A stretch of DNA of 64,000 nucleotides from Fundidesulfovibrio magnetotacticus (GTDB lineage Bacteria > Desulfobacterota > Desulfovibrionia > Desulfovibrionales > Desulfovibrionaceae). The first letter of the stretch is position 1. Each line of letters starts with the position of its first letter. Both the position numbers and the translations under genes were made by a program. The notes under the pieces are model-generated. The model saw only the letters and a list, made by a program, of their open reading frames with translations. It did no database searches and was not told the DNA's origin. The DNA lies in the NCBI RefSeq assembly GCF_013019105.1, contig NZ_BLTE01000001.1:434001-498000 (forward strand), in the 5' to 3' direction. Below, piece by piece: positions 1 to 9,100 of this stretch.

Positions 1-483
1 CTGCGCCGCCTGGAAGAGGCCCTGGGACGCCCCTTGGAGATGGTGCTCGCCTCCAAGAGCGACATGGCCTTCGCCCTGCGACGCGGCTACGAAAGGCTCG
101 ATGCCCCGGACCCCGCCCAGGCCACGCCCCTGGGCGAACGCCTGGTCAAGGGCTGCGTGATCACCCCGGACCAGCTCGACGACGCCCTGCGCACCCAGCG
201 GCGCGGCTACTCCCGCCTGGGCGACATCCTCGTTCTGGAAGGTTCGCTCCCTGCCGGGAAGCTCAACAAGGCCGTGGCGGAGTTCTACAAGGGAACGGGC
301 GCTCACGGCCGTTTCGGGGACTTCCTGGTGGAGAAAGGCTACGTCACGCAGGCCCAGCTGGACGCGGCCCTGCGCATCCAGGCCAAGAGAGCACGCTTCC
401 TGGGCGACATCCTCTCCGACATGGGCGTCCCCGCCGGGGACATCGACGCTGCCCTCAACGGCAAGGGGGCGTCCCGGTGCTGA
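1..483 (+). CDS. C-terminal MshEN (c-di-GMP receptor) portion of an NfrB-like protein, 5' end outside window
   Basis: The frame is open from the left edge, so only the last 160 residues are seen. They begin with a GspE/MshE N-domain-like segment (LEEALGRPLEMVLAS) and continue with four half-motifs of the pattern LGxxLxxxGxxxxxxLxxAL, for example PLGERLVKGCVITPDQL and RFGDFLVEKGYVTQAQL. This is the two-part MshEN signature that binds cyclic di-GMP in the known family. In Escherichia coli NfrB this module ends a family-2 glycosyltransferase of the inner membrane. The gene stops inside the next one (GTGCTGA overlap), and an NfrA-like outer-membrane protein lies two genes downstream, which supports the NfrB reading. 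The catalytic part is not visible, so the identity of the whole protein is inferred. Confidence 0.7.
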   Translation: MRRLEEALGRPLEMVLASKSDMAFALRRGYERLDAPDPAQATPLGERLVKGCVITPDQLDDALRTQRRGYSRLGDILVLEGSLPAGKLNKAVAEFYKGTGAHGRFGDFLVEKGYVTQAQLDAALRIQAKRARFLGDILSDMGVPAGDIDAALNGKGASRC

Positions 484-3400
484 ACCCGGCCCGATCCTCC
501 CCCGGCCGCCTCCGACGGGGCCTGACGGTCCTGGCGGCCCTCTTCGCGCTGGCCTCCTGCCCGGCGTGGCGGGGCATGGCGCTGGCGCAGAGCGTGCCGG
601 ACTCCGTGACCCTGGAGGGCAACTGGTTCCAGCGCGAGCTCACGCGGCTCAAATCCTTCCCGCACCTGGACAAGGCGTACCGCCTGCTCGCCCAAGGCAA
701 CCGGAGCGAGGCCGTCAGGGAATTCCAGAGCTATCTGGCCCTGGTTCCCGGCGACACCAAGGTGCAGGAACTCCTGGCGGGCCTGCTGGCCGAGGAAGGC
801 CGCGCCGAGGAGGCTCTGCGCCAGGCCGAGGCCGTGCTGGCCGAGCGCCCCGGCCTGCCGCGCATGCGCCTGATCCGGGCCAACCTCCTGGTCCGCCTGG
901 GCCGCGACGACGAGGCCGCCAAAGACTTCGAACAAGCTCTCGCGGATGGCGGCCAGGACCGGGAGCTTGCCCTCCAAGCCGCCTCGGGTCTGGCCGGAAT
1001 CCGCCTGCGTCAGGGCCGTCCCGCCGAGGCCCTGGCCCTGTTGGAGGCCCTGGACAAGCCCGTTCCCGTCACCTCGCCCGTGGCAACGCTCCTGCGCGCC
1101 CAGGCCCTGGTGGCGCTGGGTCGTCCGGTCGAGGCCCAGGCCCTGCTGGCAAAGTCCCTGGAGGCTGCCGCCACGCCCCAGGACAAGGCCGAAGTGCTGG
1201 ACCTCTGGGCCAAGGCCCTCGAAGACCAGGGGGACCTGGAGGGCGCGCGCGAGCGCCTGCTGGAGAGCCTGCGCACGGCCCCGGGCAGGGCCGCCGCCCT
1301 GCGCGCCCTGGCCGAGAACGCCATCCGGCGCAAGGCCCCGGAGGAGGCCGTGGAATACGCGCGGCAAGCCGAGGCGGCAGAGGCCTCCCCGGCCGCGCGG
1401 GAGCTCGCGGCCAACGCCCTGCTCCTGGCGGGACGCCCCCGCGAGGCCGCCCAACTGCTCGAGAAGATGGCCGCCGAAACCGCCGCCCAAGTGGAGCGCG
1501 ATCGCCTGACCCTGCGCGCCGCCAACGCACTCGCCCTTGCCGGCGACGACGCGGCTGCCGCCGAAGCCTACGCGCGCGCCGCACAGAGCGGCCGCGAACC
1601 CGGCGCTCTGGAAGGGCTGGCTGCGGCCTTCGAGCGCCTGGGCCGCTTCCAGGAAGCCGCCGACGCCCTCCAGAAGGCCCTGGACGCCTTCCCCTCCGGC
1701 GAGCGTCTGCTGCGCCTGGCCGGGCTGCGCAACAAGGCGGGAGACCCCACGGCCGCCGCACGGCTGGTGGAGCGGGCCCTTGCCGGGGAGCTGGCCCAGG
1801 AGGCGCGGGCCATGGCCTTGGAGGAACTGGGTCTCCTTCAGGAAGAAGCCGGGAAGAACGCCGAGGCGGCGGAGGCATGGAAACAGGCCCTCGCCTCGCG
1901 ACCGGGCGATCCCACGCTGCTCGCCCGGCTGGCTGCCGTCAGCCAGCGCATGGGGGACATCCGGGCCGCCCTGGGCTACGCCCGGGCCGCGCGCGACGCC
2001 AAGCCGGACCTGGAGACCACTTCCTCCCTGGCCGTGCTCACGGCCCTCTCGGGCCAGCCCGGCCAGGCCGCCGAACTGCTGCGCCAGGCCCTGCCCATGG
2101 CCCAGGGCAGACCCGAAGAGCAGGCGGACATCCTGGAGCGGCTGGCTGTGTTGGAGGCCATGACCGGCCGCCACGACCTGGCCGCCCAGGATTTCGTCAA
2201 AGCCTACGACGCGCTGCCCGGCAAGGGCTCCCCGGAGCTGCTGGCCAAGGCCGCCGGGGAATGGCTGGCCGCCGGGCAGGACGGACAGGCCCGCGCCGTG
2301 CTGGAGCGCCTGTTGCGCCTGCCCGGGCTCTCGCGGGAGGTTCGCGCCCAGGCGCAGGCCCGGGAGGGGGCGCTCCTCCTGCGCCAGGGCGACATGGCCC
2401 GTGCCGCCGCGAGCCTGCGCGAGGCCCTGGGTTCCGGCGCCCTGCCGCGCCTCATGCGCCTGGACGCCCTGGCTTCCCTGGCGGCCCTGGAACAGCGCGA
2501 GGGCAACGCCGACAAGGCCGTGGAACTGCTCGAACAGGCCATGCGCGAAGGCATGGAGCCCTGGCGCGCGCGCCTCTCCATGGGCCTGGCCCTTTTCCAG
2601 GCCAAGCGCTACGCCCAGGCCCTGGAACAGCTCCAGGCCGCCCAGCGCGACCGCCCCGGACCGCGAGTCTCCCTGGCCGCGGCCCGCTGCTACGAGGCCC
2701 TGAACAAGCCTGGGCTGGCCATCCGCGCCATGCTGGAGGTGATGCCCAGGCAGTCCGGGCTCTCCGAGGAGGAGCAGCGCGAATACTTCTTCGCCCTGGG
2801 CAACCTCTACGCCCAGACCCAGGACGAACGCCGCGCCGCCGAGGCCTACCGGCAAAGCCTCGCCTACCGGGAGGTCCCGGCCGTGACCATCCGGCTGGCG
2901 CGCATGGAGCGCCTGCTGGGCAGGCCCGAGGAGGCCCTTCACCTGCTGCGCCAGGCCCAGGCCCAGGCCGGGATGCTCCCGGAACAGGCCCAGGCCCCCG
3001 GGAGCAGGCCCGTGGAGACGGCCCTGGCGGACGCCCCGCCGTCCGCCCGCGCGCCCAAGGCCGCCCCCGGGCAGCAGGGCGCTCCCGCCGCCGCTGCGCC
3101 AGGAGCCAGGACGGAGGCCCCGGCCGAGGCCAGATCGACCGGCGAGGCGCAGCGCGATCCCACTGCGTCCCCGGCGTCCGCGCCCGCCCGCGAGCAGGCT
3201 TCCGCCGCGCAAGACGGCGTCCGGCCCGTCCGGGTGATGTTCCAGCAGTCTCCCTCCGGGGACGCCGTGCTACTCAAGGGCGTGCCCGCGGACGCCCGCC
3301 CGGCCGTCGCGCTCTTCGACGCGCCCTGGAGGCTCGTGGTGGACCTGCCGGGCGAGTGGACCATCGAAACCCCCGGCGCGGCCCCGCCCGCGGGAAACAT

Positions 3401-3524
3401 CCAGCGCGTTCGCGCCGCCAGACACCCCGGCAAGCTGCGCGTGGTGCTCGACCTGGCGGAGAAACCCGGCGGACGCGCCCTGGAGTCCACGCCGGAAGGC
3501 CTGGTTGTGAGGCTCTCCAGATGA
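477..3524 (+). CDS. Periplasmic TPR-repeat protein with C-terminal AMIN domain
   Basis: The GTG start overlaps the stop of the preceding gene, pointing to translational coupling. The protein has 1015 residues. The N terminus is basic then hydrophobic; an LASC box near residue 27 could make it a lipoprotein, or cleavage could follow ALA at about residue 37. About 800 residues of degenerate TPR helices follow, rich in A, L, E and R. Then comes a Pro/Ala linker (about 830-915). A C-terminal domain of about 95 residues reads like AMIN (VLLKGVPADARPAVALFDAPW, PWRLVVDLPG, GKLRVVLDLAEK, ending VVRLSR). AMIN domains are envelope-targeting modules. Its place between NfrB-like and NfrA-like genes suggests a periplasmic scaffold that bridges the polysaccharide export machine. 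That role is inference; the domains are visible. Confidence 0.8.
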   Translation: MLNPARSSPGRLRRGLTVLAALFALASCPAWRGMALAQSVPDSVTLEGNWFQRELTRLKSFPHLDKAYRLLAQGNRSEAVREFQSYLALVPGDTKVQELLAGLLAEEGRAEEALRQAEAVLAERPGLPRMRLIRANLLVRLGRDDEAAKDFEQALADGGQDRELALQAASGLAGIRLRQGRPAEALALLEALDKPVPVTSPVATLLRAQALVALGRPVEAQALLAKSLEAAATPQDKAEVLDLWAKALEDQGDLEGARERLLESLRTAPGRAAALRALAENAIRRKAPEEAVEYARQAEAAEASPAARELAANALLLAGRPREAAQLLEKMAAETAAQVERDRLTLRAANALALAGDDAAAAEAYARAAQSGREPGALEGLAAAFERLGRFQEAADALQKALDAFPSGERLLRLAGLRNKAGDPTAAARLVERALAGELAQEARAMALEELGLLQEEAGKNAEAAEAWKQALASRPGDPTLLARLAAVSQRMGDIRAALGYARAARDAKPDLETTSSLAVLTALSGQPGQAAELLRQALPMAQGRPEEQADILERLAVLEAMTGRHDLAAQDFVKAYDALPGKGSPELLAKAAGEWLAAGQDGQARAVLERLLRLPGLSREVRAQAQAREGALLLRQGDMARAAASLREALGSGALPRLMRLDALASLAALEQREGNADKAVELLEQAMREGMEPWRARLSMGLALFQAKRYAQALEQLQAAQRDRPGPRVSLAAARCYEALNKPGLAIRAMLEVMPRQSGLSEEEQREYFFALGNLYAQTQDERRAAEAYRQSLAYREVPAVTIRLARMERLLGRPEEALHLLRQAQAQAGMLPEQAQAPGSRPVETALADAPPSARAPKAAPGQQGAPAAAAPGARTEAPAEARSTGEAQRDPTASPASAPAREQASAAQDGVRPVRVMFQQSPSGDAVLLKGVPADARPAVALFDAPWRLVVDLPGEWTIETPGAAPPAGNIQRVRAARHPGKLRVVLDLAEKPGGRALESTPEGLVVRLSR

Positions 3525-4909
3525 AACCGACCTTTCACTCCCTACGCGACGCGCCGCGCATCTTCGCGGCCCCGGCGCTTGTCCTGGCCCTGGCGGTCGT
3601 CCTGGCCCTGGGCGTCGCCCGCGCCATGACCGGCCCCGATCCCGTGCCGCCGCCCTCCGCCAAGTCCGTGCAACTCAGCCGCGACGACCAGCTGCTGCTG
3701 TACGCCGAACTCTCCAAGACCCTCATGGAGCTCAAGCGCCCCGAAGAGGCCGAGACGGCCCTCCAGGCCTCCCTGGCCTTGGAGCCCACGGCTTCGGGCT
3801 ATTCCGAGCTGGCCAAGGCCTATCAGAGCCAGGGCCGCAACGACCTGGCCGTGGAGGAATACCGCAAGGCCCTGGCCCTGCGCGAAGACCCCCAGGACCT
3901 GGCGGACCTGGGCTACTGCCTGCTGGCCCAGGGCAAGCGCAAGGACGCCCTGACCGCCTGGGACAAGGCCCTGGCACTGGAACCCGAGCGCCTGCGCCTC
4001 TGGGAGGACGCGGGCTACGCCGCCATGGTCCTGGCCCGCAACGACGCGGCCAAGCAGTACTTCAAGGCCGCCATCGACAACCAGCCCCTCTACCCCGCCC
4101 GCGACGAGGACGAGGCCCGCCGCACCCGCGAAACCGTCCACCGTCTGCGCCAGGAGGTCACCAAGCTCGACGAGAGCCTGAGCCTCACGGCCTACCTGAC
4201 CTACTACACCAGCCGGGCGGGCCAGTCCGACGCGCCCGGCGGCCAGGGCGGCATCTACCAGCCCTCCGTGAGCGGCGTGGAGGCGGCCTGGACCCCGCCC
4301 GTCATCGGCCTGCGCGACGACCGCCTCTTCCAGGTGGTGGCCCGCCTCAACTGGACCCTGGAACGCCAAAGCATGGCCTTCGACCCGGACTCGGCCCAGG
4401 GCGCGGTGGGGCTGCGCTACAAGCCCTTCAAGAGCCAGAACGTCTCCTTCGGGGCCGAACGGCTCATCAAGATCGGCAAGAACGCCGAGGACAACTGGCT
4501 CCTGCGCGCCATGGGCTCCTGGGCCGACGGCTACGGATTGGACCCCGAGCGCTCCAACTGGAACTTCAGCTACCTCTACCTGGAGGCCGACCGCTACCTG
4601 GAGAATCCCGCGCGATTCCTCTTTAACGGCGAGGTCCGCCAGGGCTGGAGCTTCAAAGTGGCGCGCAACGCCACGCTCACGCCGCACCTGGTGGCCAATG
4701 CGCGCATCTGGACGCCCGACGACAACAGGCTCTCCCTCTGGGAGGCCGGCGTAGGGCTCTCCTTCAAGTACCGCTTCAACGAGACGAAATACACCACGCC
4801 GCGCTCCTATCTGGAGGTGCTGGCGCAGTACAAGGCCGGACGCCTCTACAACAGGACCACCGACCAGGGCGTGGACGGCCTCTACCTGACCACCATCCTG
4901 CGCTATTGA
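3521..4909 (+). CDS. NfrA-like TPR outer-membrane protein (polysaccharide secretion / phage-receptor type)
   Basis: The ATG overlaps the upstream stop by four bases (ATGA). The 462-residue product starts with a signal/anchor stretch (about 13-36). TPR repeats follow (about 50-190), then a beta-rich domain from about 220 to the end with aromatic alternation (GVEAAWTPPVIGLRDDRLFQ, VGLRYKPFKSQN, FGAERLIKIGKNAEDNWLL) and a final LRY. This tail matches what is known of the C-terminal domain of the bacteriophage N4 adsorption protein A (NfrA), including the conserved block of rough form GxRxKP...ER...G...NWLLR. E. coli NfrA is much longer, so this is a compact version. The predicted place is the outer membrane, where it would export the glycan made by the NfrB-like partner. 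Confidence 0.75.
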   Translation: MKPTFHSLRDAPRIFAAPALVLALAVVLALGVARAMTGPDPVPPPSAKSVQLSRDDQLLLYAELSKTLMELKRPEEAETALQASLALEPTASGYSELAKAYQSQGRNDLAVEEYRKALALREDPQDLADLGYCLLAQGKRKDALTAWDKALALEPERLRLWEDAGYAAMVLARNDAAKQYFKAAIDNQPLYPARDEDEARRTRETVHRLRQEVTKLDESLSLTAYLTYYTSRAGQSDAPGGQGGIYQPSVSGVEAAWTPPVIGLRDDRLFQVVARLNWTLERQSMAFDPDSAQGAVGLRYKPFKSQNVSFGAERLIKIGKNAEDNWLLRAMGSWADGYGLDPERSNWNFSYLYLEADRYLENPARFLFNGEVRQGWSFKVARNATLTPHLVANARIWTPDDNRLSLWEAGVGLSFKYRFNETKYTTPRSYLEVLAQYKAGRLYNRTTDQGVDGLYLTTILRY

Positions 4910-4928
4910 CCACGAAGGCCACAACGTC

Positions 4929-5951
4929 ATGACACCGCGCCACGCCGCCCTCACCCTGGCCCTCCTCTGCCTGCTGGCCGCCGCCCTGCCCCCCGGGCAC
5001 GCCCAAGCCGGGCCGCCGCGCTTCCAGGCCACCTTCTTCCAGCCCCTGCGCGGCCACGAACAGTGGCCTCCGGAACGCTTCGAGCGCCTCTTCGACGAAC
5101 TGGCGGCCCTGGGCGTGCGGGAAGTGGTGGTGCAGTGGTGCGCCTTCGGCAGGACGCGCTTCCTGGCCGACCCCTCCGGGCGCGACGCCGAGGCCCTTCC
5201 CCTGCTGGAACGGCTCTTCCCCCTGGCCGAGGCCAGGGGCATGCGCCTGCGCCTGGGCCTCGTCCACGACCCGGAGTGGTGGGCCAAGACATCCCGCTCC
5301 CCCGACGTGGTGGAGGTCTATCTCAAGCGTCTGGAACTGGACTCCCTGGCCCTGGCCAAGGACCTGCTCGCACGTTTCGGCGGCTCCCCGGCCTTCGCCG
5401 GGTGGTATCTGCCCCAGGAACTGGACGACGTGCGCTGGAACGGGCCGCGCCGCGCCCTGCTCAGCGCCCATCTCAAGGGTCTGGCGGCGGGCCTGAAAAG
5501 CCTGGACCCGGCCCGCGACGCGGGCGTCTCGGGTTTCGTCAACGGCTTTCTGGACCCTTTGGCCCTGCGCGAATGGTTGGTGGAACTCATGAGGGAATCG
5601 GGGCTGGCGCACTTCTACCTGCAGGACGGCGTGGGCGTGCGCAAGCTCACTCTGGCGGAGCTGCCTCCCTACCTGGAGGCCGCGTCCCAGGCCGCCGCCC
5701 GGGGGGGCTGGACGCTCCATCCCGTGGTCGAGGTCTTCGAGCAGACCCACGGAGAGCCCCTCGATCAGGAGCCCTTCCAGGCCCGCCCGGCGGACATGTC
5801 CCGCGTGGCCGCCCAGCTGGCCGCGGCCGGGCGCTTCGCCCCGGAGGGCATCACGGCCTTCTCCCTGCCCGAATATGCCATGCCCGCCGACGGCCCCCTG
5901 GCGGCGGCCCTCAACGCCGCCTACCGACGCTACCTGGCCTCGGGGCGCTGA
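4929..5951 (+). CDS. Secreted DUF4434 (glycoside-hydrolase-like TIM barrel) protein
   Basis: This 340-residue protein has a clear signal peptide (residues 1-26, ending GHAQA). It continues with FQATFFQPLRGHEQW and a segment LGVREVVVQWCAFGRT, which are features of DUF4434, a family of TIM-barrel proteins related to glycosidases. Acidic residues sit where barrel catalysis would be expected, in GWYLPQELDD at about 158-167, but no catalytic pair can be assigned from sequence alone. It follows the NfrA-like gene by 19 bases and is the last gene of the operon. A role in trimming or hydrolysing the exported polysaccharide is a reasonable inference. The next 159 bases to the converging gene hold no recognised signal. 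Confidence 0.75.
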   Translation: MTPRHAALTLALLCLLAAALPPGHAQAGPPRFQATFFQPLRGHEQWPPERFERLFDELAALGVREVVVQWCAFGRTRFLADPSGRDAEALPLLERLFPLAEARGMRLRLGLVHDPEWWAKTSRSPDVVEVYLKRLELDSLALAKDLLARFGGSPAFAGWYLPQELDDVRWNGPRRALLSAHLKGLAAGLKSLDPARDAGVSGFVNGFLDPLALREWLVELMRESGLAHFYLQDGVGVRKLTLAELPPYLEAASQAAARGGWTLHPVVEVFEQTHGEPLDQEPFQARPADMSRVAAQLAAAGRFAPEGITAFSLPEYAMPADGPLAAALNAAYRRYLASGR

Positions 5952-6110
5952 AACGGACAGAGAGCACTCCCCGGCGATCTCCTAGCAGGCCGCGTCGCGG
6001 TGCATCGGCCCGAGCACGTTCGTGCCGGACTCATCGGACGAGGCTATCCCCCCGAGCCTTGCCGTGCGGCGTCCGGGCAGACGGCGGAGGGCGACGCCTC
6101 CAACCGCCCG

Positions 6111-9100
6111 TCAGGACCGGGGCTCTCCCTTATCCGGTGGGGGCGAGCCCTGCGTGACGCCGCCCGGGGCGCTCCCGGCGGGGGCTTCCCTTCCGGACGC
6201 GCCGCGCCGCCACGGCCACGAGAACACCGGCCTGCGCCAGACCCCGCCCTCGCTGTAGCACTCCCAACCCCAGCGCAGCCACCCCGACAGCGACCACGCC
6301 AGCCACATGGACCACGCGAGCATCAGCCCCCGACGCCACCAAGCGGGCACGGTGAAAGCCCCGGCGTCCGGCAGTTCGCCCGGCACGCGCCCGAAGTCCC
6401 ACGCCAGACTCCAGGGGGTGGAGCCGTTGCCCGTCACGGCCAGGGCCGGATCGCCCAGAAGTCCCGAGCGTACGGCCTCGAAGAGGCAGGCCAGCCCTGC
6501 CAGGACGGTCACCGCCAGGAGCGTCTGGAGCAGATCGAAACCGAACCTCCCCGCCGGAGCGTGGCCGCGCCGCCAGCCCAGGGCCAGAAGCCACGCCACC
6601 GCGGCGGCCGCCACCTCGGGCTGCGTCTGGGAGAGACCCAGGCCCAGGAGCAGCCAGTGGCGGAAGCGCAGAGGCGTCCAGGGGATGCGCCCCAGGAGCG
6701 TCGCCGCCAGGGCCACCCCGGCCAGCGTGCCCCAGAGCGTCACGGCCGGGGCGAAGGGTGTGTCGCCCCAGACGAAGAGAGTCAGGCGGTCGCGGGGCAG
6801 CTCCAGCTGCAGGCGCGCGTTGGCCGCCGGATGACCCAGGTCCACGGCGGGCAGGGTGGCCCGCCACAGGCCCCGCGCCTCCTGCCGCCATGAGACGCGC
6901 GGCTCCGAAGCCCCGGGCGGCAGGGTCAGGGCCAGCTCGCCGCCGGGGCCGGGCGTCCAGGACGCGGGTCTGCCGCCCAGAGTAACGCCGGTAACCTGGG
7001 CGTCCGGGGGCAGGCGCAGCACGTGGCGGCCGCCCAGGGCCGAGCGCAGGCGCAACTCCAGGACGGCCTCCTCGGAGCGCTCGCCGGGCGAGGCCTTGAG
7101 CCTGGCGGCGTCGATTGTCAGGCTCTCGCCGGGCGCGGGGGCGGGCCGCGTGACCGCGAGCGTGACCGACTCGCCGGGCCAGGGCCGCCAGAAGGGGGCG
7201 AAACGCCCCTGGGCGTCCCGGGTGGCGACCGGGACCACTCCTGCGAAGCGCACTTCCCAAACCGGCGAGGCGGAGAGCTTCCAGGACTCCACCCAGTCCA
7301 CGCCCTGGGGGGCCTTGAGTTCCAGGCTCGGGATCACGTCCAGACGCGAGCGCCAGCTCACGCGCTCCTGCCCGGCCGCCAGCACGGCCACGGCGCGGCC
7401 ATCCTCCACGCGCACGCCCTGGCCCGTCACCGTCTCGCCCGGCAGCAGGGGCACCGGAACGCTCAGGGGCTCCCCCCCTCCCGAGAGGCGGCGCACCGTG
7501 GTGACGGCGCTCCAGGTGAGCCCCAGTTCCAGGGAACGCTCCACCTCCAGGAAGGGCGGCACGGCGGAGGCCAGCGCCCCCGGCGCGTCCTTCCCGGAGG
7601 CTGCCGGATCCTGCCGCCTTGTGAAGCGCAGGCCGCCCTCCAGAGCGCCGTCGGGACCGATGCCCAGCACGCTCCAGCCCGGGGCGCGGGCCTCGGCGAG
7701 CTTGGGCGGCACGGGCGAGGAAATCGTGAAGGACGCGCCCGAGGGGGCAGGCCCGGCGAGCACCACCGTGTGCGCTCCCGGCTCCAGGAGCACGCAGGCC
7801 ACGCCGTCAAGGAAGAGCACGGCGGCGGGCCTGCCGTCCACGCTCACCTGCCGGGGCCGCCAGCCGTCCCCCGCGCCGGGCAGGGGCAGCGCCAGGCGCG
7901 CGGCCGCCCCGGCCCAGACGGTCATGGTGAGGGTCTGGGCGTCCAGGGCCACGCCGAGTCGCGAGACGCCCGCGCAGTGGGGCTGGCACTCGGCGGGCCT
8001 GAGCAGGCGCGCGCGCAACTCGTCGAGCATGTCCTTGGACGGGATGTCCCCTGCCTGGGCCGGGGAGGCCAGCAAGGCCAGGAGGCACGCCGCGACGGCT
8101 GCGGCGCGGGGCGAGGCCTTGCCGCGCACTGTCAGAAGCCCCAGGGCCGCCAGGATCAGCGCGGCGCGGGCCAGGTGCAGGAAGGCGTTGACCACGGGCG
8201 GCACGAGAACGAGCGACAGACGTTCCGAGGGCTCCACCGGCCCGGTCCAGGAGAGGCGAACCTCCCGCCAACGCCAGAGGGGAAGCCCCGGGCCGGTCTG
8301 CACCAGGCTGTTGGGGTCCTGCTCCAGTCCGGCGCGGCCACCCGGTGGGGAAGGCTTCACGGCGGGCGGGGCCGGGGGCGACGGCGCGGCGGGCTGCTCC
8401 TCGGAGGGGGCGGCTTCCTGCATGCGCAGGGCCAGGGAAGCTCCTTCCGGGCCCGATGCCTCCGGCGCCGATGCGTCCGGTTTCTGAGCGCCGGTGGCCT
8501 GGAGGGCGGGGGCGGGCGCGGGAGCCCTGGCCGGGGCCGCCTTGCGCCGCACGCCTTGGGCCTCCCAGGGCGTAGGACCGGAGAGTTCCTCCAGTTGCGG
8601 GTGCAGCCCGAAGCGCGCCTGTTCCAGGGCGAAGGGCAGCGCCGTGACCGCCAGCAGGGCCACGGCCAAGGTCTTCAGGAACCCCGCCATCCGCGCGCCG
8701 CCGGACATGCGCGCGAAGCCCCTCTCCAGGGCGAGGGCGGCCAGGAGCGGCAGCCACTGCCACACGGGCGCGCCCTGCTCGTGGAGCGACACCGCCAGGA
8801 AGGCCAGGAGCGCCCCCCCGGCCAACGGGCGGCCCAGCTTCCAGGCGCACAGGGGGATGAAGAGCGCCAGGAAGATGTCCATGAGCGACCAGCCGTCCGC
8901 CCAGGAGCCCTCGGCCCGCTCCGGGCCTGAAGCCGCAAGGAGGCTCCACCCCGGGGGCAGCTCCAGCACGGCCGAGAGCGAGGAGACGCGGGCGTCCCAT
9001 CCAGAGGCCGGGAGCGCCGCGCCGCGCCCGGGGGAGCGCGATTCGGCCGTGAGGTTCAGCTCCGCGCGCCTGAGCACCACGCCGCGCGCCACGCCGCCCT

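Noticed and set aside
339-3212. Very long open frame on the minus strand opposite the TPR/AMIN gene
   Set aside because: It is antisense to a coherent TPR protein and its translation is low-complexity Gly/Leu/Gln without domains. Such shadows are usual in high-GC DNA. The same holds for the long plus-strand frame opposite the M16 peptidase.
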